A stretch of DNA of 64,000 nt from Apostichopus japonicus (GCF_037975245.1 NC_092576.1:42631111-42695110), one strand, 5' to 3'. Shown: positions 1-16,977, numbered from the stretch's first letter. The notes: generated from the sequence alone by a model not told the origin. A program made the numbers and translations.

Positions 1-108
1 AAATTTACTGACTCTTTTGGCTTTCTAAATAAAATAAAAGTGAAAAAGCTGTTAGTAAAATACTTATCCGCTAAAGAGCCTGTGTATTGAGAATGTGTGA
101 AAGGCAGT

Positions 109-195
109 GGGCATGGCGTTTCGATCCTAGCAGGATCTTCTTCAGTCGCTGAAGGCTCTGAAGAAGGTCCTGCTAGGATTGAATCGTCAGGCCCA
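109..195. repeat. Inverted repeat with hammerhead-like arms (Penelope-type end)
   Basis: Two 22-bp arms (124-145 and 158-179) are reverse complements with one mismatch and a 12-bp loop. Each arm, read outward, has the layout CTGAAGA, a 6-bp helix closed by TGCT, then GAAA or GAAT, as in the hammerhead ribozyme core (CUGANGA, stem II, GAAA). The - strand arm keeps GAAA but is followed by CGCC instead of a UH cleavage triplet. The + strand arm has GAAT followed by CGTC. This layout recalls ends of Penelope-like retroelements. No element body is seen next to it, so it is probably a solo end. Confidence 0.5.
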
Positions 196-409
196 CCTAT
201 TTTTACACATGTTTGTTTGTCCCTCAACAATGAAGGCTAAGCTCGAAGTTTTCATATGACTTTTCTGCGATCTCTCAAACTCCGCCGCCATTCCTAAGTA
301 ATGCTACACAACTGAAGTAGCCTATAGTATATATTTGTTCCACCATGCATGGTATAACAATCTCTACACACTAGCGTTCGTTTTACGTACATTCTTTTTT
401 GTGTTTTCC

Positions 410-431
410 AAAAAAAAAAAAAAAAAAAAAA
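410..431. repeat. Poly-A tract
   Basis: An uninterrupted run of about 22 A followed by several CAA units. It may be the tail of a retroposed sequence or a simple repeat. Reading frames across it are artefacts. Confidence 0.8.
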
Positions 432-667
432 CAACAACAACAATAGTATAGTACACGCCTGGATGGGACACGTAAGCGCATTACGATGTTTTGCGGAGAA
501 GACAAGTAACACAATTGGAAGAGGTATTTGATCAGGTTCACTGAGTAAAACGAATACAGTGACCGGCAGAGAAATAGAGAGAGATAGAGAGAAAGAGATG
601 GAGAGAGGGTATATGTATTGACACAGATCACTGCAACATTATAGTTATCCGCAGGAACAGAGGAGAA

Positions 668-3600
668 ATGGAGAAACGTTTTTCAGCTAAGAAGTTAAAG
701 AATAACTTCACTTACTCTCTTTCCATATTAATTTGTAGCTCATATATTATTTATTTGGGACTATTTTCCGGCGAAGGATATGACCAGCCATTGAACTATT
801 CGCAACTCAATGGATCTTCAAAGCCTATGTTACACTGGAGAAGAAACTTGGAAGGTGCTGTGCCATATAAAGAAGCCAGCTATCGTGCGCATGCACAAAA
901 CGGTAAGTGTTTAAAGTTCTCTCGTTTAGTTTTTATTGTATGTCTACTCCATATGATGGCTTTTGCAACGCTTTCGTGACAGTTAAGTTGTCCAACAAAG
1001 AAAAAGAAGAGGTTATAAGTAAAATACAAATAGGATATACATCTCAAGTATGGTAAGATACTTCTACACAGTTAGACATACATTTTACAGAAAATAAGTA
1101 AATACAAATAGGATATACATCTCAAGTATGGTAAGATACTTCTACACAGTTAGACATACATTTTACAGAAAATAAGTAAATACAAATAGGATATACATCT
1201 CAAGTATGGTAAGATACTTCTACATAGTTAGATATGTATTTTACAGAACATATATGTAAATACAAATATGATACACATCTCAAGTATGGTAAGATACCTC
1301 TACATAGTAAGACATACATTTCACAGAAAATAAGTAAATACAAATAGGATATACATCTCAAGTATGGTAAGATACTTCTACATAGTTAGATATGTATTTT
1401 ACAGAACATATGTAAATACAAATATGATACACATCTCAAGTATGGTAAGATACTTCTACATACTTAGACATACATTTTACAGAAAATACCTCTCTGGAAT
1501 GCTCCTTTAAGGCTACAGAACTGATAGCGTATGTTTCTCATTATAGACATAGTTTGCACGAATTAGTGGGTACAAATTTAAATGACCACATACAATTTTG
1601 TGTCCCACAAAATAATAGTCATGAATTATTCATTTATTTGGTTTGGAACTGTCATGGCGTCTTTTTAAGACGCATTCTCCGTTGAAGTAAAAATACTTCG
1701 TTAAAGTTTTTTAGAAGAAACCCTCGTTTTTATATTGAAAATCGTCTTCGTGCGTAACTCTTGTATTGTTCTACGGATCATGTTCGATTTGAAATAAAAA
1801 TGTGACGTCCAAAAAGTAGTTTGTGAGCAAAAAGAGAGCTGAAGCTGCAGCCTCGAGCCCTAGTGTCAGCCTAATCAGTCGCCCTAACAAAAGGGATTAT
1901 GAGTCGGATGATGAAGCAACGGAAGATAACATTGTAAGTGACTTTTCAAAAACACTTGAAAGAATTAAGAGTGATATCGCCAAGGAACTAGACCGTCTTG
2001 AAGACGACTTTAATGAAGCCATTGTGGACTTGAGAGAATCGGTGGATGAGCTTTCGTCTGAAAACGAGGCACCGAAAAAACAATGTTCATTCTTGGACGC
2101 AAGAGTTAAGAAGCTCGAACAGGATATGGACACCCTGGCTTCCCATATCAACAAGAATGAACGATTTTCGAGAAGAAACAATATTCAAATTGTTGGTGTA
2201 AAAACATCGGAAACGGACATTGTTTGGACCTCGCCACCAAAATCATCAGTGAAACTGGTTTACCATCGTGTAAGATTGAAAGAGCAAACCATGACTGCAT
2301 GGGTAGAGAAGGGAGAGATCGCCACCTCCTGGTAAGATTTGATTTTTACCAGGAAAAAATTCAATTTGTCGGAATGTTCGTCGGGCCGTCGCATGAAAGA
2401 ATTACTATATCAATGACGACATAACCCACGTGGACCTCCAGGAAGAAAATACATTTGCCCAAACAAAATCCAGGAACATTACCATGCAGGGACCAAATTA
2501 CGTTTTTTGGGAGGTTTTTGGCGACGTGACGATGGCCGCCCGTACACTTTAGAGTAGCATCTTATCACTAGCTCATTGGTGCCAATTCGGCTATTATTTG
2601 TTTTCAATGAGATATACCTCTCACGTTCTGCAATTTATCTTTTTACCATCGTTTGTGAAAATTTACATTCACATCTCAGATATCTGTAATCTTTAGGATA
2701 CATCAATCAACCTTACGCACTTTTATCTTTTTTTTGTGAGAAGCTATGCAGCGACAGCCCAGATATTTGCTTACTGTGCAATTTCCATTGGCAACAAATC
2801 TTTACCTGTAATCCTCAGAACTTATTTCTACTGATCGCCTTACCAAGAATAATAGGATTGTTGCTGTATAATTTCTATCACATTGTGATTGTTTAACGCG
2901 CCTATTGATTGCTAAGACGTTGGATCATGTAACTTTCTCTTGACTTACTACGATAGTGCTCATTATTGTTTTTCTTCATGTTTTCATCAATGCCCTCCCA
3001 GGACAGCTCCTCGATCGTATTTTTTTCTCGCTTGTGCTTTGGAGCGAGACTTTGTAGTCACTGATGAGTGACTACATGATGTTTTGTTTATATTCACTTT
3101 TTTCCTTTTTTTATTATTTTCACTCAACCCACTACCTCATAAAGTATAACAATTTATATGTTATTGTCAGTAAATATGTCATCCGTCTTACCTTAATCTT
3201 TTCTCCCCCCCCCCCCGATCACTTTCATAGTCTTTCTACGATTTATCGAAATTATAGTTACCATTGTCTTTCAATATATTCGTGGGTGAACTTCGTTTAA
3301 GCTCTTACAATGTAGAGGGTTAAAGCAGATTAAGAAAACAAGAAAGTTTTTTTTCTTCTGACCTACACAATAATAAAAGCGACACTTACTTGATCCAACA
3401 GACAAACAGTATTCCTGATGTTGAGAGTTGCTGGAAAAACGAGTGGGCGGGGAAAATAGTTGTTGTCATGGCACCTCTAATAGTAGAGGTGTCTGCATCC
3501 TTTTGAATCCGTATCTAAATTTCTCAATTCATAACCTTGTCACAGACAACAATGGCCGGCTCATTCTTTTGGATATTGAGGCTCTGCAAACGTCATTCTC

Positions 3601-6165
3601 ACTTGCCTGCTTATGCAGCCCTAACCGCGATGAGCCCTCTTTCTTAGAGCATCTGCATCTCTTACTCAGGGATAGACTTCAGGACTCGTTAATAATAGCC
3701 AGGATTCCTTAACTTTGTCTTGAACTTAGATTATGATAAATCTAGAGGGAACCCCCGTATTAATTTCAATGCTAGAATTAAATGTCTTGAAATTATGTCG
3801 ACATTCGATTTAATTGACCATTTAGCGTGAGAAAAAAAATCCATAGGCTAAGCATTTTTCCTGGACCTCAAATATAACTGATGATATTCATTGTAGACTT
3901 GACTCTTTGTATAATTTTACGTTATTTCGTCCATCGTGTGTCTAAGTATAACTTTATTACTGGCCTCATTCCCGATCATTCATTCATACACCTAGTTCTA
4001 AGCGCCCATAATGACTAGAGGTGGCTAGGTTTTTTTTTTTTTTGAAATTCAACAATTCTCTTCTCTCGCTGACTCCGATTATACCAATTCAATTGTCAAG
4101 CTTAGCTTAGATCTCGCTTACAAGACAAAGACCCTGTTTTTTTTGGGACTAAATCAATTATTCTATTTGCAAAACCACCATTGTGTACAGTAAAAACAAG
4201 GCAAATGAAATGAGGCATTTGGAGAAACAGTTGTTAAAGGAGATGTCCTGCCTGGAACAAGCCCATTTGGCCTACAACTCCTCTGATGATTTTTTTTTTT
4301 CAAACTTTCTTTGGCCAGGAATAAACTACAACATATTTATGAAGATAAACTTAGGGGTATTATCATTCCCTCCAGAGCTAGGTGGATGGAGAAGGGGGGG
4401 GGGGGAATACCAAGTACCAGTATCCAGTATCTTCTCATCTCTCCTCTCTTCTCTCCAAGTTGAATCTAAGGAAGAAACGATATCGAGTACTGAATATTTT
4501 ATCACGTTACAGTAATCTGTTCTTTTCGTCTTCTTTTTTTCAGAAAAAGAAGAAATACAACAAGTTGTGTCTGCATATCATGAATTCAAACAATATTCAA
4601 ATGATTCTATTTTACGTGATCGTCATTTAGTTGCTGAAAGTCTTCCGGAGAGTCAAAGCCGAGTTCGTCCCATTCCTTTGAATAAAGTAAAAGTTGGTCA
4701 AATGGTAAACTTTTCGGTTGAAATTGGGAAAAACGTATCAAAGATAAACGGCTATAGTGTTTTAGCTGTTGGAGAGAATCATATCTTTGTGGCAAATCAA
4801 ACAGAATATTCTGATGACAGGACCATAGTGAACTTTACAGTTGTACCTACATTGCCAGGTGTGTATAATCTCTTCATAGAGGAGTTTGATCATGTTGTCC
4901 AGTTACAGCTACCCGGCAGTCCATTCCATCTTGTCGTCGAGGCCGGAGATCCCGCTGATGCATTCGAAATTGGCAGAAGGGCCGATGAGTTGCCTTCTTG
5001 TCACGCTGTGCCGCTAACCCGACCGTCGTGGCTGGGTGGCAAATGGATAACTCGCAACTTGGCCAGCACAAAACGAGGGGTTCTACGTAGCGGATGGGTC
5101 TTTCAGTTGGATTGGTGCACTTTTGACGTCTTTACAACAGATGACATTGCAATGGCGGCGGAAACTCCCTCTCTAAAGAAAATTGTAATTTTGGGTTCCT
5201 CAGTCGAGCGTGGGATATTCTTCTCTCTCGTTGATGTACTACTCACTAAAGAAGAAAAATATAATTTGAGTGATTCTGACTTCGCTCAATGCTGGGGTTA
5301 TGCGCAAGTTCAAGTTGGAAACTTACAATTCGTTTATCAGGACTTTCGGATCGCAGCTTGCCAAGTTATGAATATCAGTGCTGATGGAAAATCTGATGTT
5401 ATTTGCCACGACGAGAAGGTAGCCAAAATGGGAAGTTACGATTTTTTTGGTGACGGTCTTAGGTTTTTAAAAGAGTACCTTTTCGCTGAAGATCCATTGC
5501 CAGATATTTTGGTAGTACCTATCAGAGAAGTTGTGCAATTGGAATTACTACTAAAGGCCATCCCATCATCTTGGTCTGGTACTATCTATCCTCTCTATAA
5601 TTTCAGGTGCAAAGACCCAATGATGTACACTAAAGATGGTCTTGAGAAAAGTTACAAACTGGCGGAGGAATTATTATCCTTAGACGGTCGTATCCAATTG
5701 ATCGACGCGTTCGGTTTAGGATCAGGAATGAGACACAACACCGAGTCAAGTCCACTGATAATGAAATCAAATCACTGGCATAAATGGTGCAACGAATTCA
5801 ACGGTGAGATGAGAGTCTGCGGAAATCCCACAGCAATGATAGCTCAGATATTATTAGGGAAGGTGATAGCGCCAAAGGGAAAAGAAGCTTGGTTAAAGAC
5901 AATTGAATCGAAAATAACATTTCCTAGAAAGATAACAGTTTGTCAGGACTGTCCGGCGTCTTTACTTCCCTTTCACATTAAAGTTAATCCAGATTTAGAA
6001 TGTTACATTTCATCTGAAGGTATACGCAAAACTTCGGATGCCAAGTTTCCTGTTTGGGACGGTACATTGTGTCCTGCAGAATGCATGAGGACCGAACCCA
6101 TTGATACGTTATATACTCAGTCAGGTTCAGTCAATGTCAGAAAATGTAACATGAATCTTCTCTGA
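668..6165 (+). CDS. Filamin-repeat / PC-esterase-like type II membrane protein (CPED1/NXPE-like), two exons
   Basis: Exon 1 is 668-902 and exon 2 is 4544-6165. The donor (ACG/GTAAGT) is phase 1 and the acceptor (pyrimidine tract, TTTCAG) restores the frame, giving 618 codons and a TGA stop. Residues about 15-34 form one hydrophobic signal-anchor near the N-terminus, with basic residues before it, so the chain should face the Golgi/ER lumen or the outside. Residues about 121-212 resemble a filamin/ABP280 Ig-like repeat ending in GSPFHLVV. Cysteine- and tryptophan-rich sequence follows, and then a PC-esterase-like block (KKIVILGSSVERG, about residues 291-302). Here GSS stands where GDS is usual in block I. 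Histidines near the C-terminus (SNHWHKW) could be the catalytic dyad region. Several N-glycosylation sequons are present. The family name rests on motif resemblance to CPED1 and NXPE proteins. By family knowledge these are putative acyl-ester transferases or esterases acting on glycans; the activity here is unproven. Confidence 0.75.
1022..1487. repeat. 78-bp minisatellite, about six copies
   Basis: Units begin AAATACAAATA at 1022, 1100, 1178, 1258, 1336 and 1414 and contain ATCTCAAGTATGGTAAGATA. The spacing is 78 bp, with one 80-bp unit. Units differ by a few substitutions and alternate between ACATTTTACAGAAAATAAG and GTATTTTACAGAACATATG forms. The array lies inside the intron of the PC-esterase-like gene. 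Confidence 0.95.
1780..4400 (+). mobile_element. Decayed L1/Tx1-like LINE (ORF1 and endonuclease remnants)
   Basis: At 1823-2335 a coiled-coil, charge-rich reading frame contains NERFSRRNNIQIVGV, the start of the RRM-like domain of L1-type ORF1 proteins. It then shifts frame and continues in 2224-2424 (RHLLVRFDFYQEKIQFV). At 3280-3780 is an APE-type endonuclease fragment (SSYNVEGL, HGTSNSRGV, LYSPNRDEPSF-like, then NLDYDKSRG) broken by several stops and frameshifts. From 4190 to 4390 the linker before the reverse transcriptase is seen (LEKQLLKEMSCLEQAH, then ARNKLQHIYEDKLRG). The reverse transcriptase itself is absent. The copy is dead and sits in the host gene's intron in the sense orientation. 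The clade name is a judgement from motifs. Confidence 0.75.
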
Positions 6166-6815
6166 ACCAAGGCGTCTGTAGTAAGATCGTGATGTATATA
6201 CGAGTCTAGAATCTTGAGGTTGCACACCACTGAGCACTCTGAGCACTCAACGAAAAATGGAATTGGTACTGGATGAGGTGGGGTGTGGGAGGTGGTGTGG
6301 GTTATGAGAGTGGGAGAGAAAGGAGCGAGAAGCAAGAATGAAAAAAATGCTTATACTTTGATGTAAATAAGTATATCAATTGGTGACGCTGTTTATGAAG
6401 TTATTAGAAATCATAGTCCATTATCTGATAGGGATCGAAGACATTAAACAAAGCTTCAATGTTTCCTTTGTCTATCAGAGAACATTACATTTGTACATTT
6501 AGTTGCGACATTAAACATACTGCAATTATTAAATTATTATCAGGATATATACCATCACGTCTTCAATTGTGCACAAATGCTATTGGTTCTGAATAACACT
6601 AAAGCAACATTTAACTTTCATTATACCTTTCATGTAAGCTAACGATATTGATATTATAAATTTATGATGTAAATTTAATCAGTTTGAAAATATAGTAGAC
6701 CATTTTTATGTTAATTTCTTAACGAGATATTAATGACGTAATGAAGTATCATGTCTAGTTTAATTTGTTGTTTGCGTATTCGTGGGTCTGTTTGTGCATC
6801 GTGAGATTAAATAAA
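6166..6815 (+). other. Probable 3' untranslated region of the PC-esterase-like gene
   Basis: AT-rich sequence without a supported reading frame follows the stop. An AATAAA hexamer at 6810-6815 is the first good polyadenylation signal. Transcript evidence would be needed to fix the end. Confidence 0.4.
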
Positions 6816-11629
<4,814 letters not shown>

Positions 11630-13450
11630 GCCTGTGTGTTGTGCCCAGAAAAATATCCAAAACAAACGAAAAGGAAGGTGAAATTAGAAAGGGACCTGTC
11701 GAGGGAATATATCAGCGCATTAAAAATTATGAAGAGTTCCACTGACTGGGATATGTTCGGACCGCCATGATGAACGGACATAAGTAACCTATGACTACAT
11801 TAAATTCGTCAGCGATTTACGTGTACCTAAGAAATTGACATCTGCATCTAAAATGATGACGCGTTTCAACAGATAAAAGGATAAATACTTCTAATGAAGG
11901 AAAAGAAAATGGCAAATGATTCAAGGGAAAAAGCTAAGAAGAATTGGATACAAAGTGAAATCAACAAACTTGTTCACAAAGACAGAAGTGAGCTCTTAAG
12001 CGTTATTAGATAAAACTCTAACAGCTTATGGGACTTAATCAAGACAACTCGAGAACCTGAAGATGAAGAAACAATGTTTACTTCTAAGGAACTCGGTGGG
12101 CGACTTAGCCATAATTTTAGACGTTTCCATTCAACAGTTATAAAAGATGTAATAATACACATACCTGATCGGTTGGCCGAACGTCCTATGGTTAAAGAGG
12201 ACTAAGTTGGAAGACAATTTAATATAGTCAGAAAAGGTGTTTCATCGGGCTATGGCCAAGTTCCTTGGTGGGTTTTTTAAGTTTTTCTGATGAACTAGCT
12301 GGAATTTTTCCACGTAGTTTTAACGAACGTTTGAACCAATGTCACATACCCAACTTCTGGAAGAATGCCGTCACAACGCCAATACCTAAGTTAAAATACC
12401 TACCTCGGTTAATGACTTCAAATCCATAGATCTTCCCAGCATGAGCTATAAATATATGCAGAATATTTTATTGCCATATTTGACAATGTCATCGATACAC
12501 ATGGTGACCAATGAAAATTTGCTAATATGAAGTTGTTTTCCTGTATGGATGCCGTTCGCACAATTGTCTATCATATTTTTCTCACTCTAAAATATGAAGC
12601 ATAATCATATCCAGTGTTCTTCTTTTTCTCCAGTGTTTTAATACCGTCCAACCTAATCAGCTACTTCATGACTTAAAATATCTTTGTTGAATATCCCTGG
12701 ATTAAGCACTGGCTGGTTGATTTCATGGAAGGGTGGTCAGGGCAAATTAAATTGAAAAACGGTTTTTACAACAAATCTGAAATCAGCGTTGAGGTCCCTA
12801 GGAGGGTCCATTATCAGTACTGTTATTTACAGTTAACAATGACGAAATAAGATCGCAATCCAATTTGATGTCATCAAGTATGCAGAAGACACAGTATTCT
12901 CTGTTAGAATATCTAAATCCTCACATAATGAGGATCAAATTAATTATGAATCTGTGGTATCTCATGGTGCTACTGTCTGTAATAACGAAGAACTTACTTC
13001 TGAACCTTAAGAAAGTTGAAGACATGATTGAACAATTCTAGTATTAAACATTAGGGCCTACTCACTTCCAAAGCAAAGAAAACTGTAATACAGGGTGCCT
13101 AAGTTCACCGTATTGAGCAAACGATGTATTGAGGGTTGTGTTTAGACAATAAGTTTAATTTTACGTGTCATATATCCAGAATTTTAAAGAGGGTTTATTA
13201 TATAATTTCTACTTAATATTTTATATTGCCATAAACGGAAGTTTTTAACACATAGATTTACCTCATATTATTGACGCTATGTTAGCTTAGATGTTAACAC
13301 CCTCATTAACCAATTTAACAATGTAGTCATGAGACTGAGATTTTAAAGGCTTTATCATAACATTTACAGAGACGAGAAACTTCCACTCCACAACGAGCGG
13401 AAGTCACTTATTCAACAGACTAATTATAATTTGGGAAATAAGACAATCAC
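11630..13450 (+). mobile_element. Decayed non-LTR retrotransposon (Jockey/CR1/RTE-like reverse transcriptase)
   Basis: Conceptual translation across many stops and frameshifts gives a recognisable LINE order. There is a basic pre-RT segment (KKMANDSREKAKKNWIQSEI at about 11,900), then an RT region (LAGIFPRSFNERLNQCHIP, NTVQPNQLLHDLKYL), then a catalytic block read as KYAEDTVFSVRI where YADD is usual, then a C-terminal piece near 13,380 (RDEKLPLHNERKSLIQQTNY). No endonuclease is seen, so the copy is 5'-truncated as well as mutated. The clade is not resolved. Confidence 0.7.
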
Positions 13451-13893
13451 GCCAACATTGCAAACTGTACGTTTTACAAAAAAAATATTTTGTTTATAGG
13501 GTGTTATAGAGTGTTGTTCCAAAAAAAGAAACTCACTGCAATTTTTTTTATTAACATTTGATTTATTGTTTGTACATATAATACATGATATTTTAAGCTT
13601 TATAACTTTGAACTGTTTTACTGATATCCAGTTTATAAATTACAATCACTATGGCAATGTGATTTCATTTATTATTTACAGTTTAGGCCTTTCAAAGTGG
13701 GACCAAGTGCTCTAAAAGTGAATAGGCCTGGGATAGAAGAGGCCTGGGGTGCAATAGAGAGGGATTTTATATATATATATATATTTTTTTTTGGGGGGGG
13801 GGGGGTGATGCTTGTTTCATGAGTGAGTGTTCCTTTAGCCAGGCGCTGCGGAACGGAAACATTATTGGGGGGGGGGGGGGGCTAATGTGTGGA
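13451..13893. other. Low-complexity stretch with G tracts
   Basis: AT-rich sequence with a short TA run and long G tracts near 13,790-13,806 and 13,866-13,881. No gene is seen. Confidence 0.5.
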
Positions 13894-13940
13894 GACTATC
13901 TAAGCGGAGCGCCACCATGGGTTGGCGCGGAGCGTACAAG
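13894..13940 (+). repeat. GC-rich repeated motif, copy 1
   Basis: A segment of about 45 bp built on GCGGAGCGCCACCA followed by GGTTGGCGCGGAGCGTAC recurs at 14,228-14,270 (same strand) and 16,218-16,262 (opposite strand). It stands out by GC content from the AT-rich surroundings and lies inside or near TIR elements, so it probably belongs to one transposon family. Confidence 0.75.
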
Positions 13941-14162
13941 AATTGTTTTTTTTTTCAAACCCCCAGATGGCCGGAAACGGCACTTTCCGAGCGTTTTATG
14001 CTGCGAATACCTCGCCCTTAAATATGGGTCTCAAGCCTGCAATTTCTCAGATTGCACGTAAAAGTCTGTAAAAAACATTGTAATTTGTATATTCGATGGT
14101 GTTTTAAGAGAGTAGCTATTACTCGTAGTGTACTCGCAAAGACGTTTTGAGTGTAGTAAGGC

Positions 14163-14562
14163 CAGTGGCGGAGCTAGGGGTATTGGTCGGGGGGGGGGCA
14201 AGAAAGGTCTGTAGGGGCGCTTTCGACACTATCTAAGCGGAGCGCCACCACAGGTTGGCGCGGAGCGTACAGCACATTTTTGAGTAAAGATACTCCCTAG
14301 ATTGCAGGAAATGAACCTTTCCGGGCATTGCTAATTTGCAGATAAGCGGAGAATAAATAGGTGTCGTCGCCATTTTTTCGGAAAATTACACCAACAGAAT
14401 ATGACAAATGTCAATAGGTATATGAGAGCGCAATTAAATAGTCAATAATCGCAAATAAGTAAAAAATAGTGAACAGCTGAATAGGGCGCCAGCAGTCCAT
14501 TTGAGTCCGTCAGGGGGGGGGGGGGATCCGCCCCTGACTGTATATATGGACGCTCCGCCACT
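14163..14562. mobile_element. Short TIR transposon (hAT-like MITE)
   Basis: The ends carry CAGTGGCGGAGC and its inverted form GCTCCGCCACT. AGTAAGG occurs on both sides (14,155-14,161 and 14,564-14,570), fitting a 7-8 bp target-site duplication. The interior has G tracts, the GC-rich repeated motif and no transposase. The family is inferred from the CAG-type end and the duplication length. Confidence 0.6.
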
Positions 14563-14570
14563 AAGTAAGG

Positions 14571-15529
14571 GGATGTTGGAGAACTGGCTGAAATGAGGCA
14601 AGTCATTGGCCTAAGACGAAGCTGTGTTACGCTTACCGGTACTCACACTCACTGCTTCCACTTTTCACGGGGCGTGAAGACGCGGTTGGGGTGACAATGT
14701 GGTCCATAGCCAGGGGACGGGCCGAGGGTCCCCCAGCAATTACTAAAATTATTACACTTATATAGTATACGTGTGCATCGGACAGATCGACAAGTATGCA
14801 TTGAAAAATGGGCAGATGCACGTTTCGGAGCCTTGGTAAATATTGGGGGGGGGGCTTATCATGCATTTGCCCCCTCAAATTTTCCAAGCCTCCCCCCCCC
14901 CCGGTTCCGCCGCCACTGCCTTTAGCGACTTATAATTGATGCTCGTGTCTGGCTTGCTGTTAAGTGCTGCTCTTACATGTTGTATTGTAGACTTAATGTA
15001 AAGACAAGTTAACTAACTGTTGTTCTTTATTCCTTCTGTCCAATATGGCTATGGACAAGGCGCATCGATATCTTGTGACATACCTTGTGAAAGCTTATTT
15101 GAGTCCTGTTTCCTGTTTATATGTAGAGAACAATTCTGTAAGGGTATATCATTAAAGCTAGCTTTGTACCCTTAACCTTAACTCCGGTCAAGTGAGGCAT
15201 TATGATAAAGTTGTATCACATATGACAACAAGTTAGATAATGAACATACACATTGTTAATGAAGTAGACAAATAAATTAACAGATAATTTCCTTTACTTT
15301 TATTACCATTTACGATATGACGTTCAATGAAAGATCTTCGTTTTGCATAGTTTGCATATCTGACCGTCACATGTTCACTTTCCACCAATCAGAGTATACG
15401 TGTAATACTGAATAGTATCTAAATATGACAACCGATCATTAATAATTTTATTCAGTGGTTCTAGGAACCCAGGCAAAGGTAAGTAAAATTTAAATGCAAT
15501 GATTTGGTACAAAATACATGCAATCACAT
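14571..15529. other. Gene-poor stretch with one TIR-like end
   Basis: Contains GGTTCCGCCGCCACTGCC at about 14,904, resembling the end of the neighbouring TIR family but without a clear partner. No coding sequence is supported. Confidence 0.45.
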
Positions 15530-16383
15530 CAGTAGCGTAACTCCTATGGCCCGGACCGTGCCTAAAGGGGCCCCCGCTGTACTGAAGGGTACCTCTTTGG
15601 ATAGAGAGGGCTGGTTTTTATTGGGTTAAGAAAAACTCATGCAAGACTGAATGTTTTTTCTCACTCATACAACTTGCAAGATGTATCCAGAAGCCGAATT
15701 CCTCAATCCTCATTCCATGGTATAAAGTTACAAATAACTGTTATAGCTATGTTGATAGTATTGTTCTGTCATTTCTCTTGATGCATTTTACCATTAAAAC
15801 ATATTTGTCAGCTGGAAACAATGTGTAAATGCTATATGGCCATTCAAAAGTTCTAAACCATGACCCCTGCATTGATCCTGCATAACTCCTTAGACATTGG
15901 ACCCATGGGCGTCCGCAAGGAGAGGTAAGGAGCGGGGAGGGGTTGGGCACTTGCCTCCCCTTTCCCTGGAAGCTTCCCCTTCCCTGGAAAATTGAAAAAA
16001 AGTTAAACATTTGACATTTTAATGATTTCACCCAACCAACAGTTCTATAGTTATGTTCATTGCATACGTACCCATAATGCATAAATGAAATTATTGAAAG
16101 TCAAAATCCTAAGACATGAGATCTCAAAATAACCGATGTGTAAATGCAACTTGAAACGCCCAGGAAGTGTCTTTTCCAACGATCTAGGAGTATTTTGGGG
16201 GGTAGAAAAGAATCGTGGTACGCTCCGCGCGAACCGATGGTGGCGCTCCACTTAGGTAGTATCAAGTAGTGTTTTACACCTACATGACCTACTGTGAACA
16301 TTTCTGCGGATGCTCTTGCTTAGGCTTCCTGATAGGGTGCCACTAATAGCCAGGAGCCCCCAGGCTAAATCGTTACGCCACTG
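15530..16383. mobile_element. hAT-like MITE with 8-bp target-site duplication
   Basis: The left end is CAGTAGCGTAAC and the right end is GTTACGCCACTG, imperfect inverted repeats. Flanks are AATCACAT (15,522-15,529) and AATAACAT (16,384-16,391), an 8-bp duplication with one mismatch. The 854-bp body has no transposase, includes the GC-rich repeated motif on the - strand, and is therefore non-autonomous. Confidence 0.7.
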
Positions 16384-16863
16384 AATAACATATAAATAGT
16401 TGTAATCGTTAATCTAAAATATTTCTACGGAACAAAGAATCGCTGTCATACAGAAGCATTAGGGTACCAATTAGCCCTCTCAACATTTCCATTCTTTAAC
16501 GAAATATAGAAACTACATAAAACAATGTTAACTCTTATGTTAACAATGGTCATTAATTTGTCCTCTTTAAAACTATATATCATGAATAGCAAGATAAAGA
16601 AAGGGATACTCCATGCAATATTTATCATTCAATTCATAATTTGTAAACTCACTTAATTGTGTAGTATAATGGGGAAAACAATCACTGCATATTTTTTTCT
16701 CCATATTTTGTGCCAAGTTTTCGTTATTCATACTTTTATAAATTATAACGTACTTCTACTTTGCCAAGAGATGACAAGACGTAATGAGTCAGTTTGGACT
16801 TTTCGATGACGTAATAAAACCGTTATATCCTCTCCATCCCTACCACCATTCACTGACTGACAC

Positions 16864-16977
16864 CATCCATAACCACTCACTCACCTGGAATCACTATATT
16901 CACTATGACAACATATGTACCATCCATAACCACTCACTCACCTGGAATCACTATATTCACTATGACAACATATGTAC
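16864..16977. repeat. 57-bp tandem duplication (two copies)
   Basis: Two identical 57-bp units start CATCCATAACCACTCACTCA at 16,864 and 16,921. Identity indicates a recent event. Confidence 0.95.

Noticed and set aside
1022-1487. CRISPR-like regular spacing of repeats
   Set aside because: Whole 78-bp units are repeated with no unique spacers, and the sequence is eukaryotic. It is a minisatellite.
13819-14061. 80-codon + strand open frame
   Set aside because: It runs through a G tract and the GC-rich transposon motif, with no protein similarity that I recognise.
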